Source: Desulfotomaculum nigrificans DSM 574 (lineage in GTDB: Bacteria > Bacillota > Desulfotomaculia > Desulfotomaculales > Desulfotomaculaceae). From it: a stretch of 64,000 nt of DNA. How positions within the stretch are numbered: the stretch's first letter is position 1; every line of letters starts with the position of its first letter. Shown one piece after another: positions 52,068 to 60,936 of the stretch. The position numbers were made by a program, and so were the translations under genes. Under the pieces are notes generated by a model. That model had not been told where the DNA came from. It was given only the letters and a program-made list of their open reading frames with translations, and searched no databases. The stretch spans positions 1,614,257 to 1,678,256 of the forward strand of contig NZ_KI912183.1 in assembly GCF_000189755.2 (NCBI RefSeq), in the 5' to 3' direction.

Positions 52068-53306
52068 TTAAAATTCATCTTCAAATTCATCATGTCCATG
52101 GTCGTGGGCGTGAGCGTCACAGGTGCCAAAGGCACAGGCGTTGTAGCCTTCACTTAAAGGTGACATTTCCCGTAACCGTTCAATAATGGGAGGCAGTACC
52201 TCCAGGAAATATTCCACATCCTCTTCGGTATTATCTTTACCCATGGTTAACCGTAATGAACCGTGGGCCACCTCCTGGGGTAAGCCAATGGCTGTCAAAA
52301 CGTGTGAAGGTTCCAGAGAACCGGAAGTGCAGGCAGAGCCGCTGGAAATGGCAATACCCTTCATATCCAGCATCAGCAGCATTGATTCACCCTCGATAAA
52401 GCGGAAGCAGAAGCTGACATGGTTAGGCAGCCGATTGGTGGGGTGCCCGGTAAGAATGGTATGGGGAATCTTGGCCATAACCTCAGAAATCAGGCGATCC
52501 CGGTAACGGGTTAATCGTTCGGCTTCACTTTGCATTCTCTCGGTGGCCAGCTCAATTGCTTTACCCAGGCCAACGATACCGGCTACGTTCTCGGTGCCCG
52601 GACGGCGCCGCCGTTCCTGACCGCCACCGTAGGTGATGGGCTGCCAGAAGGTACCTTTACGGATATACATGGCTCCAATACCTTTGGGGCCGTAGATCTT
52701 ATGACCGGAAATAGTTAATAAATCAACTCCCAGCTCGTCCACATTGACGGGGATTTTACCAACACTTTGCACCGCATCGCAATGGAAAATAATTTTTCTT
52801 TCCTTAGCCACCTGGCCGATCTCTTTAATGGGCATGATGGTACCAATTTCATTATTGGCATGCATAACAGAAATTAAAATGGTTTTATCAGTAATGGCAT
52901 CAGCCACCTGCTGAGCGGTAACTTGTCCGTACTGATCCAGAGGTAAAACGGTTACCGCAAAGCCTTCTTTCTCTAATTGTTTGCAGGTTGATAACACGGC
53001 GTGGTGCTCTGCGGCAGTGGTAATAATATGGTTACCCTTATGCCGATTAGCATAGGCCACACCACGAATGGCCATATTATCTGCTTCAGTGCCGCCACTG
53101 GTAAAGGCAATCTCACCCACATGGGAAGCCCCAATGGCAGTGGCCACCTGTTGTCTGGCGTGTTCTACCGCTTTCCGGGCTTCCCGCCCAAAGGCGTGAA
53201 TACTGGAAGGGTTACCAAAGTGCTCCGTCAGGTATTTCATCATTTCCTCCGCAACAGCGGGATCCACCGGGGTTGTTGCAGAGTGGTCGAAATAAACTTT
53301 TCTCAT
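52068..53306 (-). CDS. nifS: Cysteine desulfurase NifS/IscS with His-rich tail
   Basis: A 412-residue PLP enzyme: VYFDHSATTPVDPAVAEEMM, TTAAEHHAVLSTCKQLEKEG, the PLP Lys in LTISGHKIYGPKGIGAMYIR and the active Cys in IAISSGSACTSGSLEPSHVL. It provides sulfur for Fe-S assembly and for MnmA. The C-terminus carries an extra CAFGTCDAHAHDHGHDEFED tail rich in His and Asp, unlike standard IscS, that may bind metal. The ATG at 53306 follows AAGGAGGAG. First enzyme gene after the Rrf2 regulator. Confidence 0.96.
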   Translation of the reverse strand: MRKVYFDHSATTPVDPAVAEEMMKYLTEHFGNPSSIHAFGREARKAVEHARQQVATAIGASHVGEIAFTSGGTEADNMAIRGVAYANRHKGNHIITTAAEHHAVLSTCKQLEKEGFAVTVLPLDQYGQVTAQQVADAITDKTILISVMHANNEIGTIMPIKEIGQVAKERKIIFHCDAVQSVGKIPVNVDELGVDLLTISGHKIYGPKGIGAMYIRKGTFWQPITYGGGQERRRRPGTENVAGIVGLGKAIELATERMQSEAERLTRYRDRLISEVMAKIPHTILTGHPTNRLPNHVSFCFRFIEGESMLLMLDMKGIAISSGSACTSGSLEPSHVLTAIGLPQEVAHGSLRLTMGKDNTEEDVEYFLEVLPPIIERLREMSPLSEGYNACAFGTCDAHAHDHGHDEFEDEF

Positions 53307-53347
53307 GGCTAGCTCCTCCTTAAACGTTAAACATCTATCCTAAACCT

Positions 53348-53791
53348 TTAATCTGTACTTTTATGGCATTGGCCGGCTTTTTCAGCTTCCCGGCACATAT
53401 CCTCCAGGGTAATGGAATCCAGTACCTCGGCAATGCTGTCTCTTACTTTGGCCCATATATCCCGGGAAATACAGTAATCCACCTTTTCACACAGGGTTGG
53501 CTCCTGCTCGCTGACACAATCCAACGGGGCGATGGGTCCCTCCAGGGCCCGGATAACATCACCCACCTTTATTTCCGCCGGGGGCCTGGCCAGTATGTAC
53601 CCCCCCTGGGCACCCCGAATACTCTTTACCAGTCCGGCTTTACGTAATACAGCTATAAGTTGTTCTAAATAATGTTCCGACAGGCTTTGCCGCTCGGCCA
53701 CCAACTTTAGGGGAATTGGCTCAGCACCGTAATGCATGGCCAAGTCAAACATTGCCTTAAGCCCGTAATGTCCCTTCGTGGAAAGCCGCAA
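53348..53791 (-). CDS. Rrf2-family regulator (IscR/CymR type)
   Basis: A 147-residue winged-helix protein: LSTKGHYGLKAMFDLAMHYG, LSEHYLEQLIAVLRKAGLVK, SIRGAQGGYILARPPAEIKV. Cysteines in LDCVSEQEPTLCEKVDYC match the IscR cluster-ligand region. It most likely regulates the nifS-iscU operon downstream in response to Fe-S status or cysteine. Start is a TTG at 53791 behind GGGGGTGATTGC. It is 42 bases upstream of nifS. A second Rrf2 gene is at 35260. Confidence 0.93.
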   Translation of the reverse strand: MRLSTKGHYGLKAMFDLAMHYGAEPIPLKLVAERQSLSEHYLEQLIAVLRKAGLVKSIRGAQGGYILARPPAEIKVGDVIRALEGPIAPLDCVSEQEPTLCEKVDYCISRDIWAKVRDSIAEVLDSITLEDMCREAEKAGQCHKSTD

Positions 53792-53926
53792 GCAATCACC
53801 CCCTGACTAATACCAAGTAAACCACTCGGTTTTCTAGGATTATAATAGCATGACTATCTTTGGGTGTCAATCTAATTCCGACTTATTTGCTCAAGTTTGG
53901 TGCAAAAGTAACCTAATATAAAACAA

Positions 53927-53953
53927 AAATACCACCTCTGGGGTGGTATTATA
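53927..53953 (-). terminator. Terminator of the second thioredoxin gene
   Basis: Minus strand: ATACCACC-CCAGA-GGTGGTAT followed by TTTTGTTTTAT. Confidence 0.8.
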
Positions 53954-53999
53954 CAAATATAAGTAAAAACTTTTATAAGTCCTATATAATCACCTAATT

Positions 54000-54326
54000 T
54001 TACAGATGTTTTTGCAGTATTTCTTTCAGTTCGTCTTTTTTACGATAACCAATGGTCCTCTCTACTTCCTGTCCTTCTTTAAAAATCACCATGGTGGGTA
54101 TACTCATGATACCCAGGCTGTTCGGAGTTTCTCTGTTTTCATCAACATTTAATTTACATACCAGAACTTGACCCTGGAGTTCATCCGCTAACTTTTGCAC
54201 CTCAGGAGCAATCATTTTACAAGGTCCGCACCAATCCGCCCAGAAGTCCACCAACACCGGTATTTTAGCCTCCTGCAGGGTGGATTTAAAATTTTGATCA
54301 GTTAGAACCGTCACGTTACCAGCCAT
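54000..54326 (-). CDS. Thioredoxin
   Basis: A 108-residue thioredoxin: EAKIPVLVDFWADWCGPCKM with CGPC, LNVDENRETPNSLGIMSIPT with the cis-Pro, and a final KKDELKEILQKHL. It differs from the one at 28852 in having Lys after the motif and a shorter tail. General disulfide reduction; a dedicated partner is not visible. The ATG at 54326 follows AAAGGAGAT. Monocistronic. Confidence 0.95.
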   Translation of the reverse strand: MAGNVTVLTDQNFKSTLQEAKIPVLVDFWADWCGPCKMIAPEVQKLADELQGQVLVCKLNVDENRETPNSLGIMSIPTMVIFKEGQEVERTIGYRKKDELKEILQKHL

Positions 54327-54505
54327 GAAAACATCTCCTTTTCCAAATTTTCAGCCAAATTCTGGATTTTCCTGAATTAACTCCTACATTATAATTCCCA
54401 ATCACATTCTTGTCAATTAGATCCAGTTAGTGAAAATTTGCCATACAAACTAATTAGCTGGCCGCAGTTTACCACCCTTTTGTTTAGCTTAACTTGGCAT
54501 TAAGT

Positions 54506-55258
54506 CTAGGGAGTTTGTAGCAAATCTTGTACCACGGCACCGGCCAGTACTAATCCGGCGGCTGCCGGCACAAAGGAAATACTGCCGGGGGCCAGTGAAT
54601 AATTGCCCCCCCTGGGCGCAGGAAGTTTATCAGGGTTGACCTTAGCCACCTGTGCCCGGGGGGTGATTGGTGGTTCCAGTGAAAAGACAACTTTCACCCC
54701 TTTATCAATACCGGCCTTACGCAGTTCCCGGCGCACCACCCGGGCCAACGGGTCCACAGAGGTTTCCGCTATATCGGCCACCCGAAAGGCAGCGGGATTA
54801 AGCTTGTTGCCGGCACCCATACTGGAAATTACCGGAATGTGTTGGTTATAACACCTTTTAATGATATCCAGTTTACCGGTGACGTTGTCGATGGCGTCCA
54901 CTACGTAAGAATAGTCCGGTTTAATTAATTCATCACCGTTATCCGGTGTATAGAACTTTTTGACCGGTGTGACCCTGGCTGCCGGATTAATCAATTTAAC
55001 CCGCCGGGCCATTAGATCCACCTTGTACTGGCCAACAGTATTGTCTAAGGCATGCAACTGCCTGTTAATGTTAGTAATATCCACCGTATCAAAGTCCACC
55101 AGCACCAATTCGCCTATACCCGCCCGGGCCAGGGCCTCCACAACGTAAGAACCAACCCCGCCTACGCCAAAAACAGCCACCCTGGCCGCTGCCAGTTTAG
55201 CCAAACCTTCCGGGCCAATTAACATTTCTGTTCTGGAAAACCTGTGTGCCGTTGTCAC
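54506..55258 (-). CDS. tcdA: tRNA threonylcarbamoyladenosine dehydratase TcdA
   Basis: A 250-residue E1-like enzyme: VAVFGVGGVGSYVVEALARA for nucleotide binding, VLVDFDTVDITNINRQLHAL with the adenylation Arg, and SYVVDAIDNVTGKLDIIKRC. It cyclises t6A37 of tRNA. The last part, GAGNKLNPAAFRVADIAETS, is typical of TcdA and not of ThiF. The start is the GTG at 55258, eight bases after GGGAGG; frames further up overlap the leader. It lies near aspS, as in Bacillus subtilis. Confidence 0.93.
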   Translation of the reverse strand: MTTAHRFSRTEMLIGPEGLAKLAAARVAVFGVGGVGSYVVEALARAGIGELVLVDFDTVDITNINRQLHALDNTVGQYKVDLMARRVKLINPAARVTPVKKFYTPDNGDELIKPDYSYVVDAIDNVTGKLDIIKRCYNQHIPVISSMGAGNKLNPAAFRVADIAETSVDPLARVVRRELRKAGIDKGVKVVFSLEPPITPRAQVAKVNPDKLPAPRGGNYSLAPGSISFVPAAAGLVLAGAVVQDLLQTP

Positions 55259-55316
55259 TGAAATCCTCCCGTACAAAAACTATTTGTATGTTAAATAAGG
55301 GTGTTTAAGAACCGAT

Positions 55317-56756
55317 TTAATCATGATCCAAATGCAAGGTGTTTTCATTAATAACCGGTAACGTTACTTTAAATACACTACCCTGGCCAACTGTACTTTC
55401 TACAGTAATTTGGGATTTATGCTGGGCCGCAATCCACCGGGCAATGGATAAACCCAGGCCCGTCCCGCCCACCGGTCGGGACTTATCGGAACGGTAAAAC
55501 CTTTCAAAAATATGTTCCAATTCTGCCGGGCTAATACCCATGCCGGTATCCTTTACCGCCACTTCCACTTGATCACCACCACACTTAACGGCCAGTTCCA
55601 CCGTACCGTTGGCAGCGGTAAACTTAAAGGCATTATCCAATAAGATCAAGATAAGTTGCCTTAAATAGTCCGGATCGGCCATAATTAAAGTTTTCTCACA
55701 GGCAGTTTCCATATGCACCTGGAAATTAATATCTTTGGCTAAAAGTTTAGCCTGGCGCTTTATCTGCTCAATCAGCGGCTGCACAGCGGTGGGCTGCAGC
55801 TGCAGGGTCAGGCCGGCGTCAGCCCGGGCTAACACCAGCATATCCGATACCAACCTGCTCATACGTTCAGCCTCGGAAGCAATATCGGCCAAGGCTTCTT
55901 CTCTGATTTGGGGCTCGGCGTCACCCATTTTACGAATTAAAGCTATATTGCCCCGGATGGTGGTGAGGGGTGTCCTTAATTCATGGGATACATCAGCCAC
56001 AAACCTCTTTTGGGCTGCATGGGATTCCGCCAGTTCCCGGTAAGCAGATTCCAGACTGTCTAACATATCATTTAAGGTGGCCACCAACCGCCCCAGTTCA
56101 TCATTGGGCCCCTGGTGGGGAATCCGTTGGTGTAAATTCAATTCTTGGCGAATTTGCGCCGCTGTTTTGGATATTTCCTCAATGGGCTTTAAGACTGCCC
56201 GGGCCAACCACCAGCCGATGGTGGCGGCGCCCAGGATCATTACCCCGCTGCCAAGCCACAACAGCCACTTTAGCCGATTTAAGGCTGTTTCTATGCCGGA
56301 AAAGGGCTGTCCCACCTGTAATAGTCCCACCACTTGATTTTGGGCCACCAGCGGGTAGTTATAGATGCGCACCCGCCGGTCGCCGGCATAGACCCACTCG
56401 TAAAAGTCATGGCCCTGGCGGCCAAAGCGAATGGTATCCTCCCCCAGGGGTAAACTTTGATTGCCCAGGTTGCTGGACTTGGCCACCAACCGGCCGTTAA
56501 TATCCACCACTTGCAGGTAAGTGTTGGGATAACCAAAGACATTAACGTCCGGTAACACAATGCGCTGTTGACTAAGCAGGGTAGGACCGATGACCCTGAT
56601 GGAACGCACCACGCCAATGGCCCGCCCCGCCAGTTCCCGGTCAATTTCCTGCACCAGGCTGTAGGAGAGAAAGGTGTAGATAATTAAAGAAAAGGCGATA
56701 AAAATAAAGCTGACAATGGTGCTATACCACAAGGTAAGTTTAAGTCTGATGGACAT
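55317..56756 (-). CDS. Two-component sensor histidine kinase
   Basis: A 479-residue kinase: membrane helix (residues about 10-32), an extracellular loop of about 110 residues (NVFGYPNTYLQVVDINGRLV), second membrane helix (LLWLGSGVMILGAATIGWWL), HAMP, HisKA with FVADVSHELRTPLTTIRGNI (phospho-His) and an HATPase with DNAFKFTAANGTVELAV and PVGGTGLGLSIARWIAAQ. The ATG at 56756 overlaps the response-regulator stop by one base (TAATG). Similar to envelope-stress kinases paired with HtrA, whose gene lies just upstream of the pair. Confidence 0.94.
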   Translation of the reverse strand: MSIRLKLTLWYSTIVSFIFIAFSLIIYTFLSYSLVQEIDRELAGRAIGVVRSIRVIGPTLLSQQRIVLPDVNVFGYPNTYLQVVDINGRLVAKSSNLGNQSLPLGEDTIRFGRQGHDFYEWVYAGDRRVRIYNYPLVAQNQVVGLLQVGQPFSGIETALNRLKWLLWLGSGVMILGAATIGWWLARAVLKPIEEISKTAAQIRQELNLHQRIPHQGPNDELGRLVATLNDMLDSLESAYRELAESHAAQKRFVADVSHELRTPLTTIRGNIALIRKMGDAEPQIREEALADIASEAERMSRLVSDMLVLARADAGLTLQLQPTAVQPLIEQIKRQAKLLAKDINFQVHMETACEKTLIMADPDYLRQLILILLDNAFKFTAANGTVELAVKCGGDQVEVAVKDTGMGISPAELEHIFERFYRSDKSRPVGGTGLGLSIARWIAAQHKSQITVESTVGQGSVFKVTLPVINENTLHLDHD

Positions 56757-57430
56757 TATCCCTGCTCCCTTAAGACATAACCCACTCCCCGTACCGTATG
56801 GATCAGCCTGGACCGGTTGCCCTCCTCCAACTTCTGGCGCAGCATATTCACATAAACCTCCAGTACATTGGAACCTCCTGTGTAGTCTATACCCCAAATG
56901 TGATCTATAATCGTATCTTTGGTCAATACTTGATTAGGGTGTTGTAAAAACAGCTGCAGTAAATCAAATTCCTTGGAAGTAAGGGACAACAGCACCCCGG
57001 CCCGGTGTACTTCCCTGGTCGATAAGTCCATTTTCAAGTCAGCAAACTGAATTACTTTGGCGGAATTAGTTTTACGACGTAAAAGGGCCTGCACCCGGGC
57101 CAACAATTCCTCCAAAGCAAAGGGCTTGACTAAGTAGTCATCGGCCCCCAAATTAAGACCCTTAACCCGGCTCTCCACCTCATCCCGGGCACTCAGTATT
57201 AAAATGGGAATAAAATTTTCCCGGCGGAAGCGCCGGCAGATTTCCCAGCCGTCCAATCCGGGCATCATAATATCCAGAATAAGCAATTCAGGCGGGTTTT
57301 TTTGGGCCATCTTTAGACCGGTATAACCATCGTTGGCTACCTCCACCCGGTAGCCCTCATAGGTTAATACCCGCTGCAGCATGGCGGTAATTTTAGGATC
57401 ATCATCAATAACCAAAATTCTGGCGCCCAT
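56756..57430 (-). CDS. OmpR-family response regulator
   Basis: A 224-residue regulator with receiver domain (ILVIDDDPKITAMLQRVLTY, phospho-Asp in LLILDIMMPGLDGWEICRRF, LSARDEVE, DDYLVKPFALEELLARVQAL) and a C-terminal winged helix (LTSKEFDLLQLFLQHPNQVL, NVLEVYVNMLRQKLEE). It acts with the kinase encoded directly downstream. The ATG at 57430 follows GGGTGAAAAA. HtrA upstream is a likely target (inference). Confidence 0.95.
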   Translation of the reverse strand: MGARILVIDDDPKITAMLQRVLTYEGYRVEVANDGYTGLKMAQKNPPELLILDIMMPGLDGWEICRRFRRENFIPILILSARDEVESRVKGLNLGADDYLVKPFALEELLARVQALLRRKTNSAKVIQFADLKMDLSTREVHRAGVLLSLTSKEFDLLQLFLQHPNQVLTKDTIIDHIWGIDYTGGSNVLEVYVNMLRQKLEEGNRSRLIHTVRGVGYVLREQG

Positions 57431-57471
57431 TTTTTCACCCCATTATGGCTGAACCGGGCTATTAAGCCCGG

Positions 57472-58581
57472 TTAGCTATTTTGTGAACTCTTATCCCCTA
57501 TTATGATATTAACTGACATAGTTTGTCCAGCCCGCACCACCACCATGGGCACCTTTTGACCCGGCTTGGTTTCAGCCACCGCATCCAATAAATCCTGAGG
57601 GTCGGTCATGTTTTTACCGTTAAATTGCATGATTATATCTCCGGGCTTAAGGCCTGTATTTTGGGCCGGACTACCGGGAACCACGCCGGCCACCATGATA
57701 CCCCTGGCATCCTGGGTGGGCTGCACGCTGACCCCGATGTATGGATGAGAAACAGTTCCTTTAGTAATTAACTGGTTATATACAGAGACCACTGTGGAAG
57801 AAGGTATAGCAAAACCAATACCCTGAGCCTCGGCATTAACCGCCGTGTTCACCCCCACTACTTCACCGTTGAGGTTAATCAGAGGACCGCCGGAGTTACC
57901 GGGGTTAATGGAGGCGTCTGTTTGCAGCAGGTTGCGAAACTTCTTGTCGTCAATGGTAACCGGTCTACCCTTAGCGCTAATAACACCTACTGTTACAGTG
58001 TGGTCTAAACCATAGGGGTTACCGATGGCAATGACCCAGTCACCCACTTCAATGTTATCCGAGTTACCTAACTTTAGTGTAGGTAAACCCTGGGCGTCAA
58101 TTTTTAGTACGGCCAAATCCAAATCATGGTCCGCCCCAATCACCCGGGCCATGTAAGTCTTATTGGTGGATAGAGTCACTTTAATCTGGCTGGCCCCTTC
58201 AATAACGTGGTTGTTGGTTAAAATATAACCATCCGGGGACACAATAAAACCGGAGCCCAGACCTTGCTGCACCCGGGTCAGGGGAATACCCTGGCTACGG
58301 AAAAACTGTCTAAAAAAGGGATCGGATAAATAGGGATTGGTGGATTCCACAACGGTTTCAATTTTTACCACCGCCGGGGCCGTCTGTTTGACTACATCAG
58401 CTATATTAGCCGGTCTGATGATACCTTGTTCCGCCATGGCTGGTTTATCGCCAATGGAAAGGAGATGCTGTTGAGTGGTGGACCAGTGAATCCCCACCGC
58501 CAGCAACAATACCATCACCACTGTTTTAGCCAGAAAAACTGCCGCTGGTTTACCCCACCTGCTATTAAATTTAAAACTCAT
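57472..58581 (-). CDS. htrA: HtrA/DegP-type serine protease with PDZ domain
   Basis: A 369-residue membrane-anchored protease: N-terminal hydrophobic helix (FLAKTVVMVLLLAVGIHWST), trypsin-like domain with His in YILTNNHVIEGASQI, Asp in DHDLDLAVLKIDAQ and Ser in SINPGNSGGPLINLNGEVVG, then one PDZ domain (GSPAQNTGLKPGDIIMQFNG). It degrades or refolds damaged envelope proteins outside the membrane. The ATG at 58581 is seven bases after AGGAGGAGAT. It is the first gene of a run with the two-component system. Confidence 0.94.
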   Translation of the reverse strand: MSFKFNSRWGKPAAVFLAKTVVMVLLLAVGIHWSTTQQHLLSIGDKPAMAEQGIIRPANIADVVKQTAPAVVKIETVVESTNPYLSDPFFRQFFRSQGIPLTRVQQGLGSGFIVSPDGYILTNNHVIEGASQIKVTLSTNKTYMARVIGADHDLDLAVLKIDAQGLPTLKLGNSDNIEVGDWVIAIGNPYGLDHTVTVGVISAKGRPVTIDDKKFRNLLQTDASINPGNSGGPLINLNGEVVGVNTAVNAEAQGIGFAIPSSTVVSVYNQLITKGTVSHPYIGVSVQPTQDARGIMVAGVVPGSPAQNTGLKPGDIIMQFNGKNMTDPQDLLDAVAETKPGQKVPMVVVRAGQTMSVNIIIGDKSSQNS

Positions 58582-58667
58582 TTTTAATATCTCCTCCTCC
58601 TTCAATGAATTTTACAAGTTAATCATAAAGGGTCACCCTTAAAACAAACTTAAAAGAGATATTAAAA

Positions 58668-58703
58668 TACAAAAAAACACCTCCAAAAAATGGAGATGTT
58701 TTT
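58668..58703 (-). terminator. Terminator of the 6S-like RNA
   Basis: Minus strand: AACATCTCCA-TTTTT-TGGAGGTGTT followed by TTTTTTG. Confidence 0.75.
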
Positions 58704-58704
58704 A

Positions 58705-58938
58705 AAGTCATATCTTTAATTAAAGACAAACCCCACCGTGCCGTTGGTAAACTCAAAGTTTTTTGAACCTGTTCCCCAACAGGTGGGTACCCTACTGCAA
58801 CTTCCTGTTTCCTTATACTATGTAAGGTCTACATTCCCTTGCAGAAAGCGGGTTCCCTTTTAATAGATGTTGGCTCAAAACTTCAAGTGTCCAACGCACA
58901 AAGCAGGGCATTAATTGCTACAGATTTGTTATTTTTTA
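58705..58938 (-). ncRNA. ssrS: 6S-like RNA
   Basis: A gene-free region whose minus strand folds as a long rod. The closing stem pairs GTGCGTTGG (58891-58899) with CCAACGGCAC (58738-58747). A second stem pairs ACTTGAAGTTTTGAGCC with GGTTCAAAAAACTTTGAGT, an internal loop follows, and a distal stem pairs GGGAACCC with GGGTACCC and CTGCAA with TTGCAG, closed by CCTTA and TAAGG at the tip. This is the 6S layout: long duplex with a central bubble mimicking an open promoter. A promoter (TTGCCA at 58969, TAACAT at 58946, 17 bp apart) lies upstream and a terminator downstream. In B. subtilis one 6S RNA (bsrA) also lies beside aspS. It would bind housekeeping RNA polymerase. Ends are approximate. Confidence 0.75.
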
Positions 58939-58945
58939 CACTTTT

Positions 58946-58974
58946 ATGTTAACACATGCTTAAACCATTGGCAA
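58946..58974 (-). promoter_or_regulatory. Promoter of the 6S-like RNA
   Basis: TTGCCA (58974-58969) and TAACAT (58951-58946) on the minus strand with a 17-bp spacer, the only good sigma-A-type promoter in this stretch. Confidence 0.65.
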
Positions 58975-59087
58975 GGTCCGGTTAATAAGTCCTGACACCC
59001 ATATTCTGTAATTCTTTATAAAAGTTTATACTTTTGGGCAGACCGGCATTTCCTTCAGAAAAGGCCGGTCTACCTTGCAAAAAAAGT

Positions 59088-60893
59088 CTATTTATCGCTA
59101 TTATTTTTGACCACAGCGGTACTACGAATATGCAGTTCCACTAACTGGGCCGGGTCCACCACATCTGGCGCCTGGGTCATCAAGCAGGTGGCACTGGCAG
59201 TTTTGGGAAAGGCAATGACATCCCGGATACTGTCCTTACCGGTCAGCAGCATAACCAGACGATCAAAGCCAAAGGCAATGCCGCCATGGGGAGGTGCCCC
59301 GTACTCAAAGGCTTCCAGCATAAAGCCAAATTTCTCCTTAGCTTCTTCCGGACCTAAGCCCAGGGCCTTGAACATTAATTCTTGCACATCCCGGCGATGA
59401 ATCCGAATACTTCCGCCACCTACCTCCACACCGTTTAAGACCATATCGTAGGCTCTGGCCCGCACTTTACCAGGATCAGTTTGCAGCAGGGGAATATCCT
59501 CTTCCACCGGCGATGTAAAAGGGTGGTGCATGGCAAAGTATCGTCCTTCTTCCGCGTCATACTCCAATAGCGGGAAATCAATAACCCACAGGAAATTCCA
59601 CCTGTCCTCCGGAATTAAGTTTAGCCGCTGGGCCAGATGCAAACGCAGGGCCCCCAGGGCCGCTGCCACAACAGCCGGTTTATCCGCCACAAAGAGCAGC
59701 AGGTCACCGGGTTGGGCTTCCAGTTTATCCTTAATGGCAGCTATTTCATCTTCATTAAAGAATTTGGCAATGGGTGATTTTACCGAACCATCCTCATTGA
59801 TCATCATATAAGCCAAGCCCTTGGCTTTATAGACGGCCACAAAGGCAGTGAGGTCGTCAATTTCCTTGCGAGAAAAGGCGGCGCAGCCCTTAGCGTTAAT
59901 GCCTTTAACCTGACCGCCGGCGGCGGCGGCGCTGTTAAACACCTTAAAGCCGCATTTAGCAGCAATGGGAGTTATGTCCTTTAGCTCCATATCAAAACGG
60001 GTATCCGGTTTGTCCGAGCCATAGAGATCCATGGCTTCCTGATAGGAAAGACGCGGGAAAGGAACTTTAATTTCCAGGCCAATGGTATCTTTACATACTT
60101 TGGCAATCATTTGCTCCATTAAACTCATGACGTCATCCGCATCCACAAAGGACATTTCCAGGTCAATCTGGGTAAATTCCGGCTGCCGGTCGGCCCGCAA
60201 ATCTTCATCCCGGAAGCAGCGCACAATTTGGAAGTATTTCTCCATCCCCGCCAGCATTAACAGTTGCTTAAATATCTGGGGAGACTGGGGCAAGGCGTAA
60301 AACTTACCCGGGTTAACCCGGCTGGGTACTAAGTAATCCCTGGCCCCTTCCGGGGTGCTTTTGGTTAACATGGGAGTTTCTATTTCCAGAAAACCGTGGT
60401 TATCTAAGAAATCCCGGACACTTTTGGCGGCCCGGTGGCGCATGATTAAGGACTGCTGCATTTCCGGCCGACGCAGGTCCAGATAACGGTAGCGCAGGCG
60501 TAAATTTTCATCAACATCAATATGGTCTTCAATATAGAAGGGCGGCGTTTTGGCCCGGTTTAGTACCCTTAAAGTATGGGCGTAAACCTCTATTTCTCCG
60601 GTAACCATGTTGGGATTTGCGGTACCCTCCGGTCTTTCTTGAACTTTACCCACTATGGCCAGGACATACTCGTTTCTTACTGCTTCAGCCTTTTTAAAAG
60701 CTGCTTCGTCCACATCCGGGCTAAAAACAATCTGTACCAACCCGGAGCGATCCCTTAAATCCACAAATATTAAGCCTCCGTGGTCCCGGCGGCGCTGCAC
60801 CCAGCCCATTAATACAACTTCCTGGCCCATATGTTGCTTGCTTAATTCGCCGCAGTGATGGGTGCGGCGTAATCCATGCATAGATTCGGACAT
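59088..60893 (-). CDS. aspS: Aspartyl-tRNA synthetase
   Basis: A 601-residue class IIb synthetase. OB-fold anticodon domain first ([34 protein letters not shown]), then catalytic domain with motif 2 [20 protein letters not shown], the bacterial insertion domain (residues about 290-420), and motif 3 [20 protein letters not shown]. Whether it charges only tRNA-Asp or also tRNA-Asn cannot be read from sequence alone. The ATG at 60893 follows GGAGGTACG. It is 43 bases downstream of hisS and shares its T-box-controlled transcript. Confidence 0.97.
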   Translation of the reverse strand: MSESMHGLRRTHHCGELSKQHMGQEVVLMGWVQRRRDHGGLIFVDLRDRSGLVQIVFSPDVDEAAFKKAEAVRNEYVLAIVGKVQERPEGTANPNMVTGEIEVYAHTLRVLNRAKTPPFYIEDHIDVDENLRLRYRYLDLRRPEMQQSLIMRHRAAKSVRDFLDNHGFLEIETPMLTKSTPEGARDYLVPSRVNPGKFYALPQSPQIFKQLLMLAGMEKYFQIVRCFRDEDLRADRQPEFTQIDLEMSFVDADDVMSLMEQMIAKVCKDTIGLEIKVPFPRLSYQEAMDLYGSDKPDTRFDMELKDITPIAAKCGFKVFNSAAAAGGQVKGINAKGCAAFSRKEIDDLTAFVAVYKAKGLAYMMINEDGSVKSPIAKFFNEDEIAAIKDKLEAQPGDLLLFVADKPAVVAAALGALRLHLAQRLNLIPEDRWNFLWVIDFPLLEYDAEEGRYFAMHHPFTSPVEEDIPLLQTDPGKVRARAYDMVLNGVEVGGGSIRIHRRDVQELMFKALGLGPEEAKEKFGFMLEAFEYGAPPHGGIAFGFDRLVMLLTGKDSIRDVIAFPKTASATCLMTQAPDVVDPAQLVELHIRSTAVVKNNSDK

Positions 60894-60936
60894 TTTCGTA
60901 CCTCCAATATTTATCCTACCTTAATGATTTGCTAAA

